Below are positions 46,396-56,313 of a DNA stretch of 64,000 nucleotides, piece after piece. The notes below the pieces were generated by a model. That model did no database searches, had not been told where the DNA came from, and was given only the letters and a program-made list of their open reading frames with translations. The DNA is from an uncultured Planctomycetaceae bacterium (GTDB taxonomy: Bacteria > Planctomycetota > Planctomycetia > Planctomycetales > Planctomycetaceae). Each line of letters starts with the position of its first letter. Position 1 is the first letter of the stretch. Position numbers and translations under genes: made by a program. The stretch lies in assembly GCA_937916515.1 (NCBI GenBank), contig CALFSX010000090.1, forward strand, positions 1-64,000, written 5' to 3'.

Positions 46396-47337
46396 ATGAG
46401 CTCACCTTTAGCCGTTTGTATTCGAGACCTGCGAGTCAGCTACGGAAAATTCGAAGCCGTCAAAGGCATTTCTCTGGATATCCCGCGAGGAGAAGTCTTC
46501 GGTTTCATCGGGCCAAACGGCGCGGGAAAATCTTCCACCATTCGAGTGCTCGCTACGCTTCAACCAAAGTTTCGCGGCATGGCTTTGGTATGCGGCATGG
46601 ACGTCCTTAGCCAGCCTCAACAGGTTCGAGAACGAATTGGCTATATGCCGGACTTCTTCGGTGTCTACGAGGATCTGACCTCGCTGGAATATCTGCATTT
46701 CTTCGCGGCGGCCTATAAGATTCCGTCACACAGACGCCGTGGAGTCATCGACGACGTGCTTTCATTGACAGACCTGACTCACAAAGCAGACTCTCCTGTT
46801 GATGGACTTTCGCGAGGCATGAAACAGCGGCTGGCACTTGCTCGAGTACTGCTGCACGATCCCGATCTACTGCTGCTGGATGAACCTGCCAGCGGTCTTG
46901 ATCCACGAGCCAGAATTGAAGTGCGTGAACTTTTGAAGGCGTTGAAAGATATGGGAAAAACCATTCTCATCAGCAGCCACATTCTTCATGAACTCAGCCA
47001 GTTGTGTACTCGCATCGGCATCATCGAAACCGGTGAAATGGTGGCTCAGGGTTCACTGAATGACATCTTCAAACAACTGCAACTAAAGCGGGTCATCCAC
47101 TTGCGACTGGAAAACCCTCAGGAAGGGCTGGAAGAACGAGTTAGCAAAATTGCGGGTGTCGATTCGGTGGAAGCTCAGGTGGATCGCTGGGCCGTCAAAC
47201 TGCATGAAGACGTGCTGTCCGTTGCTGATTTTCATCAGGCTCTTGTGGAAGAGAAGGCTCGCATCACAATGTTCCAGCCCGAAGCCATGGACATGGAAAC
47301 GGCGTTCATGAAATTGACGGAAGGCAAAACCGCGTGA
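46396..47337 (+). CDS. ABC transporter ATPase, triad 1
   Basis: 313 residues. Walker A GPNGAGKS (39-46), Q-loop region RIGYMPDFFGVYEDLTSLEYLHFFAAAY, signature LSRGMKQRLALARVL (Arg in place of Gly), Walker B LLLLDEPASGLDPRARIE, and switch His ISSHILHEL. The C-terminal ~90 residues form the extra domain seen in ABC-2 exporters of the NatA/CcmA type. It closely resembles the ATPase at 51199, so the two triads arose by duplication. Its TGA overlaps the GTG start of the permease gene. Confidence 0.9.
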   Translation: MSSPLAVCIRDLRVSYGKFEAVKGISLDIPRGEVFGFIGPNGAGKSSTIRVLATLQPKFRGMALVCGMDVLSQPQQVRERIGYMPDFFGVYEDLTSLEYLHFFAAAYKIPSHRRRGVIDDVLSLTDLTHKADSPVDGLSRGMKQRLALARVLLHDPDLLLLDEPASGLDPRARIEVRELLKALKDMGKTILISSHILHELSQLCTRIGIIETGEMVAQGSLNDIFKQLQLKRVIHLRLENPQEGLEERVSKIAGVDSVEAQVDRWAVKLHEDVLSVADFHQALVEEKARITMFQPEAMDMETAFMKLTEGKTA

Positions 47338-49172
47338 ACATCCTTCCCGAACTGCCTTTGCTGCGGCGTGAACTCACGGAACTGGCCAATCGCAAAAGAA
47401 CGTACATCATTCGCGTTCTGGGGGCGATTGTGATCCTGCTGTTCCTGTTCATATTTTACCAACAAGCCATGCTGAATCGCCAGTTGATGCTTGGCAATGG
47501 ATTCACGTCCGGCATCACTCAATACCTTGGTATCGGAGGCGATGTTTTTTCAGAAATCACGCCGGTGTTGTTCTATGCAATTCAAGTGCTGATGCCAGCC
47601 CTAGGTTGTGCGTGTATTACCGCAGAAAAAGAGAACAACACGATCGGCACACTGTTACTGACTCGGCTAACACCAAGCACGATCATTTTGGAGAAACTGG
47701 GCAGTCGGCTGATTCCGATGCTGACGTTGTTACTGTTGACATTTCCCGTGCTCGCTTATGTCTACACACTTGGTGGCGTTGATACAGACCTGCTACTGGG
47801 CACGTTGTGGCTGCTGTTTTGCGAATGCCTGTTGTTTGCCAGCATCGCGATCATGTGCTCGTCGTGGTTCAGCACGACGGTCTCTGCGTTCATCTGGTCG
47901 TATGTACTGATTGCATTTCTGGCTGCACTTACATTAAGCCTTGATATTTCAACGTTTGTACCGTCCACAATCTGGAGAAACACATTCCGAGACCCGCAGG
48001 GGTGGGGTATGTCAAGAGCTCAGTTGCAGGTTCTAAACTCGATGGGAATGGGCCCTGGCGTCGGTACGACTTTCCACTGGTTGTTCCTGGTCTGGAAAAG
48101 TATCCCGTCGTTGCTTGTGACCGCCCTGTTTCTATTGATCGCCAGGCTGGTGCTGATTCGTCGAGCATTCGTTTCTCAGTCTTCCGTGCTGTTGAAAGTG
48201 TTCCGTTTTGTGGACACATTCTTCAAGAACCTGAATGAACGCACCACTGGTGGCATCGAACTGGTGAAGGACAGCAACCCACTTCCGGAAAATGATCCCG
48301 TGGCCTGGCGAGAACGCAACAAAAAATCACTGGGTAAAGCTCGATATCTATTTCGGATTCTGGTCCTGCTGGAAGTTCCAACATTCTTCATCTGCATGAT
48401 GGCGGCAATCAGTTCTGCCAGAAACTACTTTGAAGGACTGTACGTTCTGCAGGGACTTATCTGGACACTGGCCACGCTGGCAATCGCCGTAAAAGGGGCC
48501 ACCCTGTTTTCTTCAGAACGATCGAAACAGACGATTGATCCATTGCTGGCATCGCCCATGACGTCCATCGATATGCTGAACCAAAAGATCACAGGCATGC
48601 GACGGCTGATCATTGTAATGGCAGTGCCCATTCTGACAGTGAACCTAACGCATGCACTGCTGCAACGCACAAACAATCTTCTGCCAGTTGTGTACATGCT
48701 ACTCAGCACGTTTGCCGCATTTTTACTACTGTACATGGTTGCCTGGCTAACGGCAGGAATTGGACTGAAGATTCACTCTCAAACCAAGTCAGTTCTGGCA
48801 GCGGTGACAGTCATCGTTGCCTGGATCATACTGCCGATTGCCTACTGTGTATTCACGACCCCGGAACCGATGTTGGCCAAAGTCATCTGGCTGTTTTCTC
48901 CGCTAAGTGTTGTTGCCAATACCGAGGAATTTCTGCGGCAGTGGGAAACATACGGTGTTAATTATTACAACCCAGAACCCGATACGACGCCCAGAATCGT
49001 CTGGACTCTGGCTGCCATGCTGGTGTACTCCGCTGTCACATTTCTGATCGTCATGTTCGTCAGATCACGTAGTGCCGGCCTGCTGAATCGCCTGGAAAAC
49101 AAAAGCCCGTCTCAAATGATTCTCAATCACAACGCAGGCAATCAGGTGATTCTGGAAGGTTCGCAGCCATGA
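47334..49172 (+). CDS. ABC-2-type permease, triad 1
   Basis: 612 residues with a GTG start coupled to the ATPase stop. There are about 12 hydrophobic segments in two sets of six (about 25-260 and 350-590). The cytoplasmic ABC-2 motif is present twice: CACITAEKENNTIGTLLLTRLTPSTIILEKLGSR and FSSERSKQTIDPLLASPMTSIDMLNQK. One polypeptide therefore carries two permease halves, unlike the single-half neighbour in triad 2 (519 residues). Substrate unknown. Its stop overlaps the next ATG by 4 nt. Confidence 0.87.
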   Translation: MNILPELPLLRRELTELANRKRTYIIRVLGAIVILLFLFIFYQQAMLNRQLMLGNGFTSGITQYLGIGGDVFSEITPVLFYAIQVLMPALGCACITAEKENNTIGTLLLTRLTPSTIILEKLGSRLIPMLTLLLLTFPVLAYVYTLGGVDTDLLLGTLWLLFCECLLFASIAIMCSSWFSTTVSAFIWSYVLIAFLAALTLSLDISTFVPSTIWRNTFRDPQGWGMSRAQLQVLNSMGMGPGVGTTFHWLFLVWKSIPSLLVTALFLLIARLVLIRRAFVSQSSVLLKVFRFVDTFFKNLNERTTGGIELVKDSNPLPENDPVAWRERNKKSLGKARYLFRILVLLEVPTFFICMMAAISSARNYFEGLYVLQGLIWTLATLAIAVKGATLFSSERSKQTIDPLLASPMTSIDMLNQKITGMRRLIIVMAVPILTVNLTHALLQRTNNLLPVVYMLLSTFAAFLLLYMVAWLTAGIGLKIHSQTKSVLAAVTVIVAWIILPIAYCVFTTPEPMLAKVIWLFSPLSVVANTEEFLRQWETYGVNYYNPEPDTTPRIVWTLAAMLVYSAVTFLIVMFVRSRSAGLLNRLENKSPSQMILNHNAGNQVILEGSQP

Positions 49173-51127
49173 GCTTGCTATCGAATACCACCGGAAACTC
49201 ACACGTGCCCCATATTTTACGACTTGCTGCACAGCGTTTTTTTACATGTATTCTGGTGCTGACATCGCTTTCGGCAGCCTCATGCCAAACGGCTTTCGGA
49301 CAGGCAAACAAACCAGGCCTGAAGGTGATCGATCACATCTGGGGTTTCGATGGTCGAGTTCAGCCGGGGCAGTTTAATCCTTTGTCGATTCTGGTAGACA
49401 ACCAAACCGATAAGCCCATCGAAGCCACGGCCGCACTTCAGCGAGTGCAGGGAATGCTGAATCGTAGTGGCGGCAAATATGTGAGCGAGATATTCATCTC
49501 ACCTGCCGCTCGACAATGGATTCGCTTCTATCCTTATATTTCCAATACTTACCAGACAAACTGGGAACTAACGATCGACGATGGAGCAACGTTCCGAAAT
49601 CTGAAGATCGACGAATTCGCACAACCTCGTCCGGCAATCAAGCTGGATTCTGATAAGGAACGCCAGCAGCCGCAAATCGTTATCTTTGACAAAGCCAATG
49701 CGGTCACTGCACGCCCCACATCGGTCAAACATCTTCCGGAAGACGTCTTTCCGCCATATTCAACCGCGACGATCGGCTTGCACTCCGCGTTTCTGGATCA
49801 TGATCCCGATTGGGAACAGCCAAAGCAGCAAGCCTTTATGTCGTGGCTAAGAAGCGGAGGACGACTACATCTATTGAAGGACCGCCGAGACGAGTTTCCG
49901 AAATTCTCCGGTGAACTGGCGGAGCTCAACCAACCGCTAAATCAATTTTCAATCAGCTACGGGGTTGTCACACGCCACCAACTTCAAAGAGAAGACGTTT
50001 CCGAAGACCTGGTAAAGCGAATTGGCAACACTCAGGTTCCCATCGACGAACTGGCCGAAGTCGACCAGATTCAAAAAGCCAACGAATACGGAATGGAACA
50101 GATGATCGAAACTGAACCATCGTCGATTGATGATTCAATGTTTCGGCAGATGCGAGAACTGACGTTTCCTGATCACAACTGGTTTTTGATTTTCGTGTTA
50201 GCCCTGGCTTATATCGGACTGTTGTTTCCCGGGTGTTACCAGCTGTCAAAACAAAAGCATCTGCACTTTCTATCCACTTATGGAGCGATCGTCGGACTGT
50301 CGATCATTTTCAGCCTGCTGTTCTTAATGATCGGGCGTCGAGGCTATGGAGAAGCAACCAACATGCAGACGTTGGCCATCGCACGAGCCGAAGACGCAAC
50401 TCAATGGAATGTCTTCCAATGGAACACATTCTTTGTAACGGCCGGTGACAATTATTCAGCGGGAGCAAACGACCAGCAGTCAGTATTTTCAACAGCGAAT
50501 ACGCTCGATCGAGAAGAGGTATCCATCACATCGGGCAACAGCGGTCGAATTCAGATGAGAATCCCACCTTACTCATCACAGACTTTTGTCTGCCGACGAC
50601 AGTTAAGTGCTCCCGACTGGAAGCTGAAGATACTGAATCACAGCAGTGATGTATCTGGATTGGTGTCGTTATCAATCCAGACAGGCGGAGACTTTCCTTC
50701 AGACACCAGCAACGAATATCTGGTACTGGCTGGACGACGCATTTACAAGCTGAAATACGATAGTACCACAAAACGGTTATCGCTGTTTGGTTCCAAAAAG
50801 ACATTAACCGAATTCTGCCAGCGAGACTTCAGCAGCATGTACGCTAATCCGTGGACAAGACAGCCAAACGCCCAGGCAGACCAGAAATCAGAAAAGCAGA
50901 GGTTTCTGGACGACGCGCTGCCAACACTGGTAAGTCGAAGCCTGCTGGATGACCTTGTCACCAAACCATCAGAATTTCAACTTCCACCCGATCGAATTCG
51001 ACTGTTGGTGTATGCGGACATTCCTGAAGAGTTTCGAATTTCGGTTTCAGCCGACGTACAGAACTCAGGACGAATCTTGTTTATCAAAGACATGTTTCTG
51101 CAGGATGCGTCGCCCGTCCCGAAATAG
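49169..51127 (+). CDS. Exported membrane-anchored protein, second member of the paralogous pair
   Basis: 652 residues with ATGA coupling to the permease stop. There is an N-terminal signal region (about 10-45, ending TAFGQA), a beta-sandwich (about 55-150), and a GATase-like Rossmann part (about 175-260: FPPYSTATIGLHSAFLDHDPD ... QAFMSWLRSGGRLHLLKD). Two membrane helices lie at about 333-350 (WFLIFVLALAYIGLLFPGCY) and 370-390, followed by a C-terminal beta domain with TMQTLAIARAEDATQWN-like strands. The order and spacing of parts match the protein at 44080. Function unknown; probably the periplasmic partner of ABC triad 2. Confidence 0.7.
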   Translation: MSLLSNTTGNSHVPHILRLAAQRFFTCILVLTSLSAASCQTAFGQANKPGLKVIDHIWGFDGRVQPGQFNPLSILVDNQTDKPIEATAALQRVQGMLNRSGGKYVSEIFISPAARQWIRFYPYISNTYQTNWELTIDDGATFRNLKIDEFAQPRPAIKLDSDKERQQPQIVIFDKANAVTARPTSVKHLPEDVFPPYSTATIGLHSAFLDHDPDWEQPKQQAFMSWLRSGGRLHLLKDRRDEFPKFSGELAELNQPLNQFSISYGVVTRHQLQREDVSEDLVKRIGNTQVPIDELAEVDQIQKANEYGMEQMIETEPSSIDDSMFRQMRELTFPDHNWFLIFVLALAYIGLLFPGCYQLSKQKHLHFLSTYGAIVGLSIIFSLLFLMIGRRGYGEATNMQTLAIARAEDATQWNVFQWNTFFVTAGDNYSAGANDQQSVFSTANTLDREEVSITSGNSGRIQMRIPPYSSQTFVCRRQLSAPDWKLKILNHSSDVSGLVSLSIQTGGDFPSDTSNEYLVLAGRRIYKLKYDSTTKRLSLFGSKKTLTEFCQRDFSSMYANPWTRQPNAQADQKSEKQRFLDDALPTLVSRSLLDDLVTKPSEFQLPPDRIRLLVYADIPEEFRISVSADVQNSGRILFIKDMFLQDASPVPK

Positions 51128-51198
51128 ACATTTTCAATCGCGCGAACATCAGCACAAAATCGCCGTCAGCAGATTCTTACCAACATCAGGCCACTCAA

Positions 51199-52170
51199 AT
51201 GCCCCCCACATACGATGCAAACACGGTTCCGGCGATCAGCGTCAGTCAGCTAACGCACTCATTCAAAACTCACCAGGCACTCAATCAGGTTTCGTTTGCG
51301 GTAATGCCACAAACACTGCACGGCTTTGTCGGGCCAAACGGTGCTGGCAAAACAACGACACTAAAAGCCATCTGTACATTGTTGAAACCCAACTATGGCG
51401 AAGTTCAGGTGTTCGGGCACAGTGTGCGTTCAGAAGCCGTCGCGGTGCGAGAACGTATTGGGTTTATGCCCGATCACTTCAGCATGTATCGCCAAATGAC
51501 GGTGTTTGAATACCTGGACTTCTTCGCAGCTGCATACGGACTAAACCTGGGCCAGCGAGACCAGGTGATCAACGATGTGCTGACACTGACCGACATGGAT
51601 GGTCGTCGCAACGATCTTATCAGCGGACTTTCCAGAGGAATGCAGCAGCGAGTCAGTCTTGCCCGCGTGCTGGTTCACGACCCGGACCTCTTGCTGCTGG
51701 ATGAACCCGCCAGCGGACTTGACCCGCGTGCTCGTATCGAACTGATGGAAATTCTGCGAGAACTTCGTCGCATGGGTAAAACGATTTTCATCAGCTCTCA
51801 CATCCTCAGCGAACTGGCTGAACTGTGCGACAGCGTAACAATTATCGACCGAGGACAGGTGAAATTCAGCGGCCCGATGGACGCACTACTCAACACCGAT
51901 GAAGCACATCCACGGTTTACACTAAGACTCGCTCAGCCGCCCGAAAATGCAGTCGAACTGCTGCAAGGCATTGACGGAATTGTGGCCGCCCAGGTTCCGG
52001 AATATTCGGCCGCAGGTGAGTTCGATTTGGAGATTGATCCAGAGAAGGACTCCAACACAATCCTGATGTCGATCATCGGACTTGGCATCCCCATCATTTC
52101 ATTCAACCGTCATCGAAAACAGCTGAATCAGGCATTCATGGATCTCACCACGCGAGGCGTGCGGACGTGA
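51199..52170 (+). CDS. ABC transporter ATPase, triad 2
   Basis: 323 residues. Walker A GPNGAGKT (45-52), RIGFMPDHFSMYRQMTVFEYLDFFAAAYGL around the Q-loop, signature LSRGMQQRVSLARVL, Walker B LLLLDEPASGLDPRARIE, and switch ISSHILSEL. It is nearly collinear with the ATPase of triad 1. A 71-nt gap separates it from the preceding gene. Its stop overlaps the GTG of the permease gene by 4 nt. Confidence 0.9.
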   Translation: MPPTYDANTVPAISVSQLTHSFKTHQALNQVSFAVMPQTLHGFVGPNGAGKTTTLKAICTLLKPNYGEVQVFGHSVRSEAVAVRERIGFMPDHFSMYRQMTVFEYLDFFAAAYGLNLGQRDQVINDVLTLTDMDGRRNDLISGLSRGMQQRVSLARVLVHDPDLLLLDEPASGLDPRARIELMEILRELRRMGKTIFISSHILSELAELCDSVTIIDRGQVKFSGPMDALLNTDEAHPRFTLRLAQPPENAVELLQGIDGIVAAQVPEYSAAGEFDLEIDPEKDSNTILMSIIGLGIPIISFNRHRKQLNQAFMDLTTRGVRT

Positions 52171-53726
52171 TCAACGGCACTCAGACATTATTCAACTGGT
52201 CCTTGCGCGCCGACGCCAGGTCTATCTACCCTCACGTGGTCCGTGCTGTATTCGCAGGCTTTATGCTGCTGGCGATTCTTGCGGCCTGGGCGGATTCGGT
52301 GGGAGGAATGGCGCCAGGGCTGTACTTTTTTGAATGGCTGTGCGGTCTGAATGTGTTGATTATTTCCGTCTCGGGAATCAGTTATTTCGTATCAGCCGTC
52401 ACCGAAGAAAAAGACTCCGGAACACTCGCCCTGCTACGACTTGCGGGAGTCTCACCGTTAGCAATCGTGCTAAGTAAATCGACTTCGCGTTTAATCAGCG
52501 CGTTGATGCTGCTGATGACTCAGGTTCCGTTTACGTTTCTGGCCATTACTCTGGGGGGAGTCACCTGGCAACAGATCATCGCCGCCTATCTGGCTCTTGC
52601 CGCATGGATGTGCCTGGTGGCAAATGTGGCGTTGTTCTGTTCTGTGCGGTGCCAGACTTCCGGGCGAGCCGCCTCTTTAGCGACTTCCATTCTGTTGCTT
52701 TTTTTTGCGATCGGTCCCCTGCTGCAATCCGTGGCCGGACTAAAAGGTATTCCCTGGATATCGCCACGCGTGGTTACGGCCTGCATGGAACTTCATGAAC
52801 AGCAGCAACTAACATCCATCGTTCCTCGACTGGCCCAGATCTTCGCCAGCAATTCCAACTTGATTATGTTGGCTGAACAATTCTGGCGAGGACTTGGCTT
52901 TGGCGTCGTGATGTTTGGTTTAAGTGTGGTCCTGTTCAACCGGTACAGCGAACCCCTGGAAAGCAATCCTCACGGTAGTTCGGCGAAAGTTCGCCGCTAC
53001 ACCGTAGGTCGTTGCTGGAAACTGCCAGTCATCTGGAAAGACTTTCTATTCTTTATGGGTGGCAAATCGTTCCTGATTGTAAAGTCGCTGGGATATGTCG
53101 TCCTGGTGGGCGGATTCCTATGGTTTCACAACCTTGAACAACCTAACAGCAGTGAATGGCTATCCAGCGACCTGACTCGCACTGCGTTTCTAACCGTGAC
53201 GCTACTGCTTTCGGTTGAGCTATTGCTGTATTCGTCAAGCAGCCTGTTTCTGGAAGTCCGCGAATCAGCGATCGCCTCTTTGCGGATGTTGCCAATTCAA
53301 ACGCCCGTAATTCTGCTTCAAAAAATTGCGGCCGGGGTTCTGGCCACATCGCCGGCAATTATCACACTCGCTGTGCTTTGGGCGTACAAGCCGCAGGCGT
53401 TTCTGGGCTACAACGACTTTCCTGAAATGGTTGTCAGCTGGCTGTTCGCGATTTCGCTGTCCACGCATTTGTGCGTGCTGCTTTCCCTGTACACGCGATG
53501 GGCCGCTTTACCATTGGCGATCCTGCTGTCGGTTGCAGCGTTCCCATGCATTGGCGGGGCTGCACTTGGACTGTTTACCATCACAGAAACAGCGGCCGCC
53601 TTAAACGGCATCAGCATTGGAGTCTGGTTGGGAGTTGGCGTGAACTTTGTCTGGATGTGGCTGTTCGTACTTCTGCCGATTGAAATCGAAATAGTAAACC
53701 GCTGGAATCGACTCAGTCGCGAATAA
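52167..53726 (+). CDS. ABC-2-type permease, triad 2
   Basis: 519 residues, GTG start, about 12 hydrophobic segments. The cytoplasmic motif TEEKDSGTLALLRLAGVSPL followed by TFLAITLGG is very close to that of the orphan permease at 9699-11285, closer than to the triad 1 permease. The second half has the related FLEVRESAIASLRMLPIQTPVILLQK. Last gene of the 15-gene block; the next gene downstream is convergent. No hairpin terminator is obvious in the 18-nt space before it. Confidence 0.87.
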   Translation: MINGTQTLFNWSLRADARSIYPHVVRAVFAGFMLLAILAAWADSVGGMAPGLYFFEWLCGLNVLIISVSGISYFVSAVTEEKDSGTLALLRLAGVSPLAIVLSKSTSRLISALMLLMTQVPFTFLAITLGGVTWQQIIAAYLALAAWMCLVANVALFCSVRCQTSGRAASLATSILLLFFAIGPLLQSVAGLKGIPWISPRVVTACMELHEQQQLTSIVPRLAQIFASNSNLIMLAEQFWRGLGFGVVMFGLSVVLFNRYSEPLESNPHGSSAKVRRYTVGRCWKLPVIWKDFLFFMGGKSFLIVKSLGYVVLVGGFLWFHNLEQPNSSEWLSSDLTRTAFLTVTLLLSVELLLYSSSSLFLEVRESAIASLRMLPIQTPVILLQKIAAGVLATSPAIITLAVLWAYKPQAFLGYNDFPEMVVSWLFAISLSTHLCVLLSLYTRWAALPLAILLSVAAFPCIGGAALGLFTITETAAALNGISIGVWLGVGVNFVWMWLFVLLPIEIEIVNRWNRLSRE

Positions 53727-53744
53727 GACAATTTGCGCAGCCAA

Positions 53745-54545
53745 TCAGCCAGATGAATTTGCGGCCTCGGGCTGACATGCAATTCGATACATCCATTGCA
53801 AAGGTTCCGGCAAGTCGAAATTGGCGAACTCAAAATGGATGACTCGACGACTGCCCGGCTTCAACATGGGAGACGACGCATGCAACAGCAAAGGACGCAT
53901 CAGCACAGCGCCTCCGGATGGCACCTCACACGTGACTTCCCGATTTTCCATTTGCTGAGTTTCGATATCAGCGGTAGCCAGCTTCTCCAAACGATGCGTT
54001 CCCGGAAGCACTTTCAACGCTCCGTTTTCTGCGGAACAATCATCCAGGTGCAGGCGAACGGCCAACACATTTTGCATTAGCTGCGTTGGCGGCTGAACAC
54101 ACTGAACACCCGCCTTGCGAGTCCACGCCCCAAACCCATCTACCTCGCAACGCTGGTGCACGGCAATGGAAAGATCCTGGTGCCAAAACACGCCCCAGTT
54201 GGCTCCGTCCGTTTTATCAAACAACGTGGCGCGAACCATGAAAGCTCCACAACCAAGCACCCCGGAAACCAATTCCACTACGCGTGGATGTCGTACCAAA
54301 TCAGCAATTTTCGGAACAACATCCGTTAGGTTGCGCAATCCATAAGTGCCGCTGGCATTGGAAACGTTTTCAGAATTTTCACGTTCGCGAGCGGCAGTCA
54401 CCACACGACAAAGTTCGGCAACCGTAGCTGCATCCAACACGTCCGGAACGATCGCAAAACCGTGTTGCTCAACGTTAAGACTGGCTGCTGTTGCGACAGA
54501 ACCAGCGAAATCGGAGGTGCGAACATCGGCTGGTGTGTGAGCCAT
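53745..54545 (-). CDS. Phytanoyl-CoA dioxygenase (PhyH)-family Fe/2-oxoglutarate oxygenase
   Basis: 266 residues. The iron facial triad is visible as H122-x-D124 (VFWHQDLSI) and H222 (LLLHASSPM). R233 in KPGSRRVIHFEF is the expected 2-oxoglutarate ligand. PhyH enzymes hydroxylate small organic substrates using 2-oxoglutarate and O2; this substrate is unknown. Its ATG directly abuts the stop of the sulfatase gene with no gap, so the pair is probably co-transcribed (sulfatase first). Confidence 0.87.
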   Translation of the reverse strand: MAHTPADVRTSDFAGSVATAASLNVEQHGFAIVPDVLDAATVAELCRVVTAARERENSENVSNASGTYGLRNLTDVVPKIADLVRHPRVVELVSGVLGCGAFMVRATLFDKTDGANWGVFWHQDLSIAVHQRCEVDGFGAWTRKAGVQCVQPPTQLMQNVLAVRLHLDDCSAENGALKVLPGTHRLEKLATADIETQQMENREVTCEVPSGGAVLMRPLLLHASSPMLKPGSRRVIHFEFANFDLPEPLQWMYRIACQPEAANSSG

Positions 54546-56183
54546 CTAATTCGTCTTCCTGTTGCCGGTTTTCTTCTTTGGCGCTGAATTCTGTACGGGA
54601 CCAGCAAACGGAGGCTCCTCGAAAGTCTGTCCGTCGCCCGTAACTCTGGGATCACCAGATTCCAGCAGCACGCTCATCAATCGATCAGAAAGTTCCGTGC
54701 GAACATCCTGATAACGATCATCAGCGGCGACATTAAAAACCTGATGACTGTCGGATCGCAAATCGTAAAGCTCTTCTTCCGGCCGCTGAGCAAAAGCGAA
54801 ATCGAAATACTTCCGCTGCAATGGATCTTTCTCACAATTCAGGGCCACCCAGGCTTTCGTAGGGCTGGCATCCAGATCACCAAATGCGGCAAACGTGTTT
54901 TCCTGCAATGATTCCCACGACGGCATTTCAGTACCGGAACTTCCGTAACCAGGCCCCGTCCCCATCGGCCAACGATCAGGCTTGAAGTTGCGAATGTATA
55001 GAAAATTCTTCGTACGAATCGCTCGCTGAGGATACGGCAGCCAGTCTGTGCGAGCCGCCGCCACATGTCGCTCCCTTCCGATCACAACGGAATCCCGCAT
55101 TGGATCAACCACGCCAGCCTTATCCGATTCCAAGACGTCAATGAGGCTCTTTCCCGTCATCACGTCCGGAATCGGCTGACCGGCCGCTTCAACAAATGTT
55201 GCCGCCAGGTCCGGCAGGCACACAAAATCGTGAACGACACGACCTCCAGGAAACTTCTTCGGCCAGCGAATCGCCAAAGGCACTTGACTGCCAAAGTCGT
55301 ACAGGTTGCACTTGCCGTTCGGAAAACCGGGAGCACCATGGTCGCCACTTACGACGATGATCGTGTTGTCCAGTTCGCCAATCGCCTCAAGCTCGCTGAT
55401 TAGCACTCCAAGACCAGCATCAAACGCCATCACTTCACCCAGATAGTCGGCCATGTCCTGGCGAACAACATCCACGTCCGGCAAAAACGCAGGCAGCTTG
55501 CCTTTTAAGTCATCCGGATTCAGCCCCCACAGTTTTTTGCCAGAACCCTTAACCCACTTACGATGGCAATTGGTTGGCCCCCACCAATAACAAAACGGAG
55601 CACCATCCGTGCGAGCCGCCAGAAAATCCTGAAAGTTGCCTCGAACCTCACCCAGCAGCACTTGCTTACCCGCTTCAATATCCTGCTGACCACTGACGAA
55701 CTGACTGAAACCATTGAATCGGCCACCACGTTTCACAAACGCCGTTCTGCCGGCACCATAGGGAGCATTCGCTGGCGTACCGGGGCTCCAGACTTTGTAG
55801 GTATGGCCAATGTGGTAGCCGGATTTTTCCAGAATCAGAGGGTAGCTGGGAATCTTACTGTCCCACACAGCGCCCTGCAAAATGGCTCCCTGCCCGGTTC
55901 GCCAAAAGTACTGGCCGGAAAGCAGCGAACTGCGACACGGCGTACACGAAGGAGCGTTAACAAACGCATTGGTGAACAACACACCTTCATTGGCGATGCG
56001 ATCAAAACCGGGAGTCTGCACAATATCGCTGGGGCCACCCTTTTCAATGGCAGCATAAGCACTTGCGTAACGTCCCCAGTCGTCAGCGAAGGCAAACACA
56101 ATATTCGGTCGCTCGCCGGGATCAGACTTTGCCGACGGCGCTACAAGACTCAGCAACACCGCCGCAATAGCTGGCAGATACAT
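54546..56183 (-). CDS. Formylglycine-dependent sulfatase, heparan N-sulfatase-like, exported
   Basis: 545 residues from the ATG at 56183 (signal peptide [20 protein letters not shown]). The frame is open to 56429, but that part would run through a dispersed repeat. A GTG at 56198 is another candidate start. Sulfatase hallmarks: [11 protein letters not shown] with metal Asp34 and Asp35, and C80-T-P-C-R, in which Cys80 is converted to formylglycine. [22 protein letters not shown] and [14 protein letters not shown] follow. The layout resembles SGSH/N-sulfoglucosamine sulfohydrolase-type planctomycete sulfatases. It would remove sulfate from algal or animal glycans in the periplasm. No maturase gene is nearby. 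Confidence 0.9.
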   Translation of the reverse strand: MYLPAIAAVLLSLVAPSAKSDPGERPNIVFAFADDWGRYASAYAAIEKGGPSDIVQTPGFDRIANEGVLFTNAFVNAPSCTPCRSSLLSGQYFWRTGQGAILQGAVWDSKIPSYPLILEKSGYHIGHTYKVWSPGTPANAPYGAGRTAFVKRGGRFNGFSQFVSGQQDIEAGKQVLLGEVRGNFQDFLAARTDGAPFCYWWGPTNCHRKWVKGSGKKLWGLNPDDLKGKLPAFLPDVDVVRQDMADYLGEVMAFDAGLGVLISELEAIGELDNTIIVVSGDHGAPGFPNGKCNLYDFGSQVPLAIRWPKKFPGGRVVHDFVCLPDLAATFVEAAGQPIPDVMTGKSLIDVLESDKAGVVDPMRDSVVIGRERHVAAARTDWLPYPQRAIRTKNFLYIRNFKPDRWPMGTGPGYGSSGTEMPSWESLQENTFAAFGDLDASPTKAWVALNCEKDPLQRKYFDFAFAQRPEEELYDLRSDSHQVFNVAADDRYQDVRTELSDRLMSVLLESGDPRVTGDGQTFEEPPFAGPVQNSAPKKKTGNRKTN

Positions 56184-56313
56184 CCTGACGTTCAACACGC
56201 CCCGTGAGACTTTCACAGAGCGGCCGTAAAACAAGCAAACGTTCGCAACGCTAAGTAACTTACCGTGCATCATCTGAGTCCCGATGGATATCAAAAACAT
56301 TAAGTGCGGAAAT

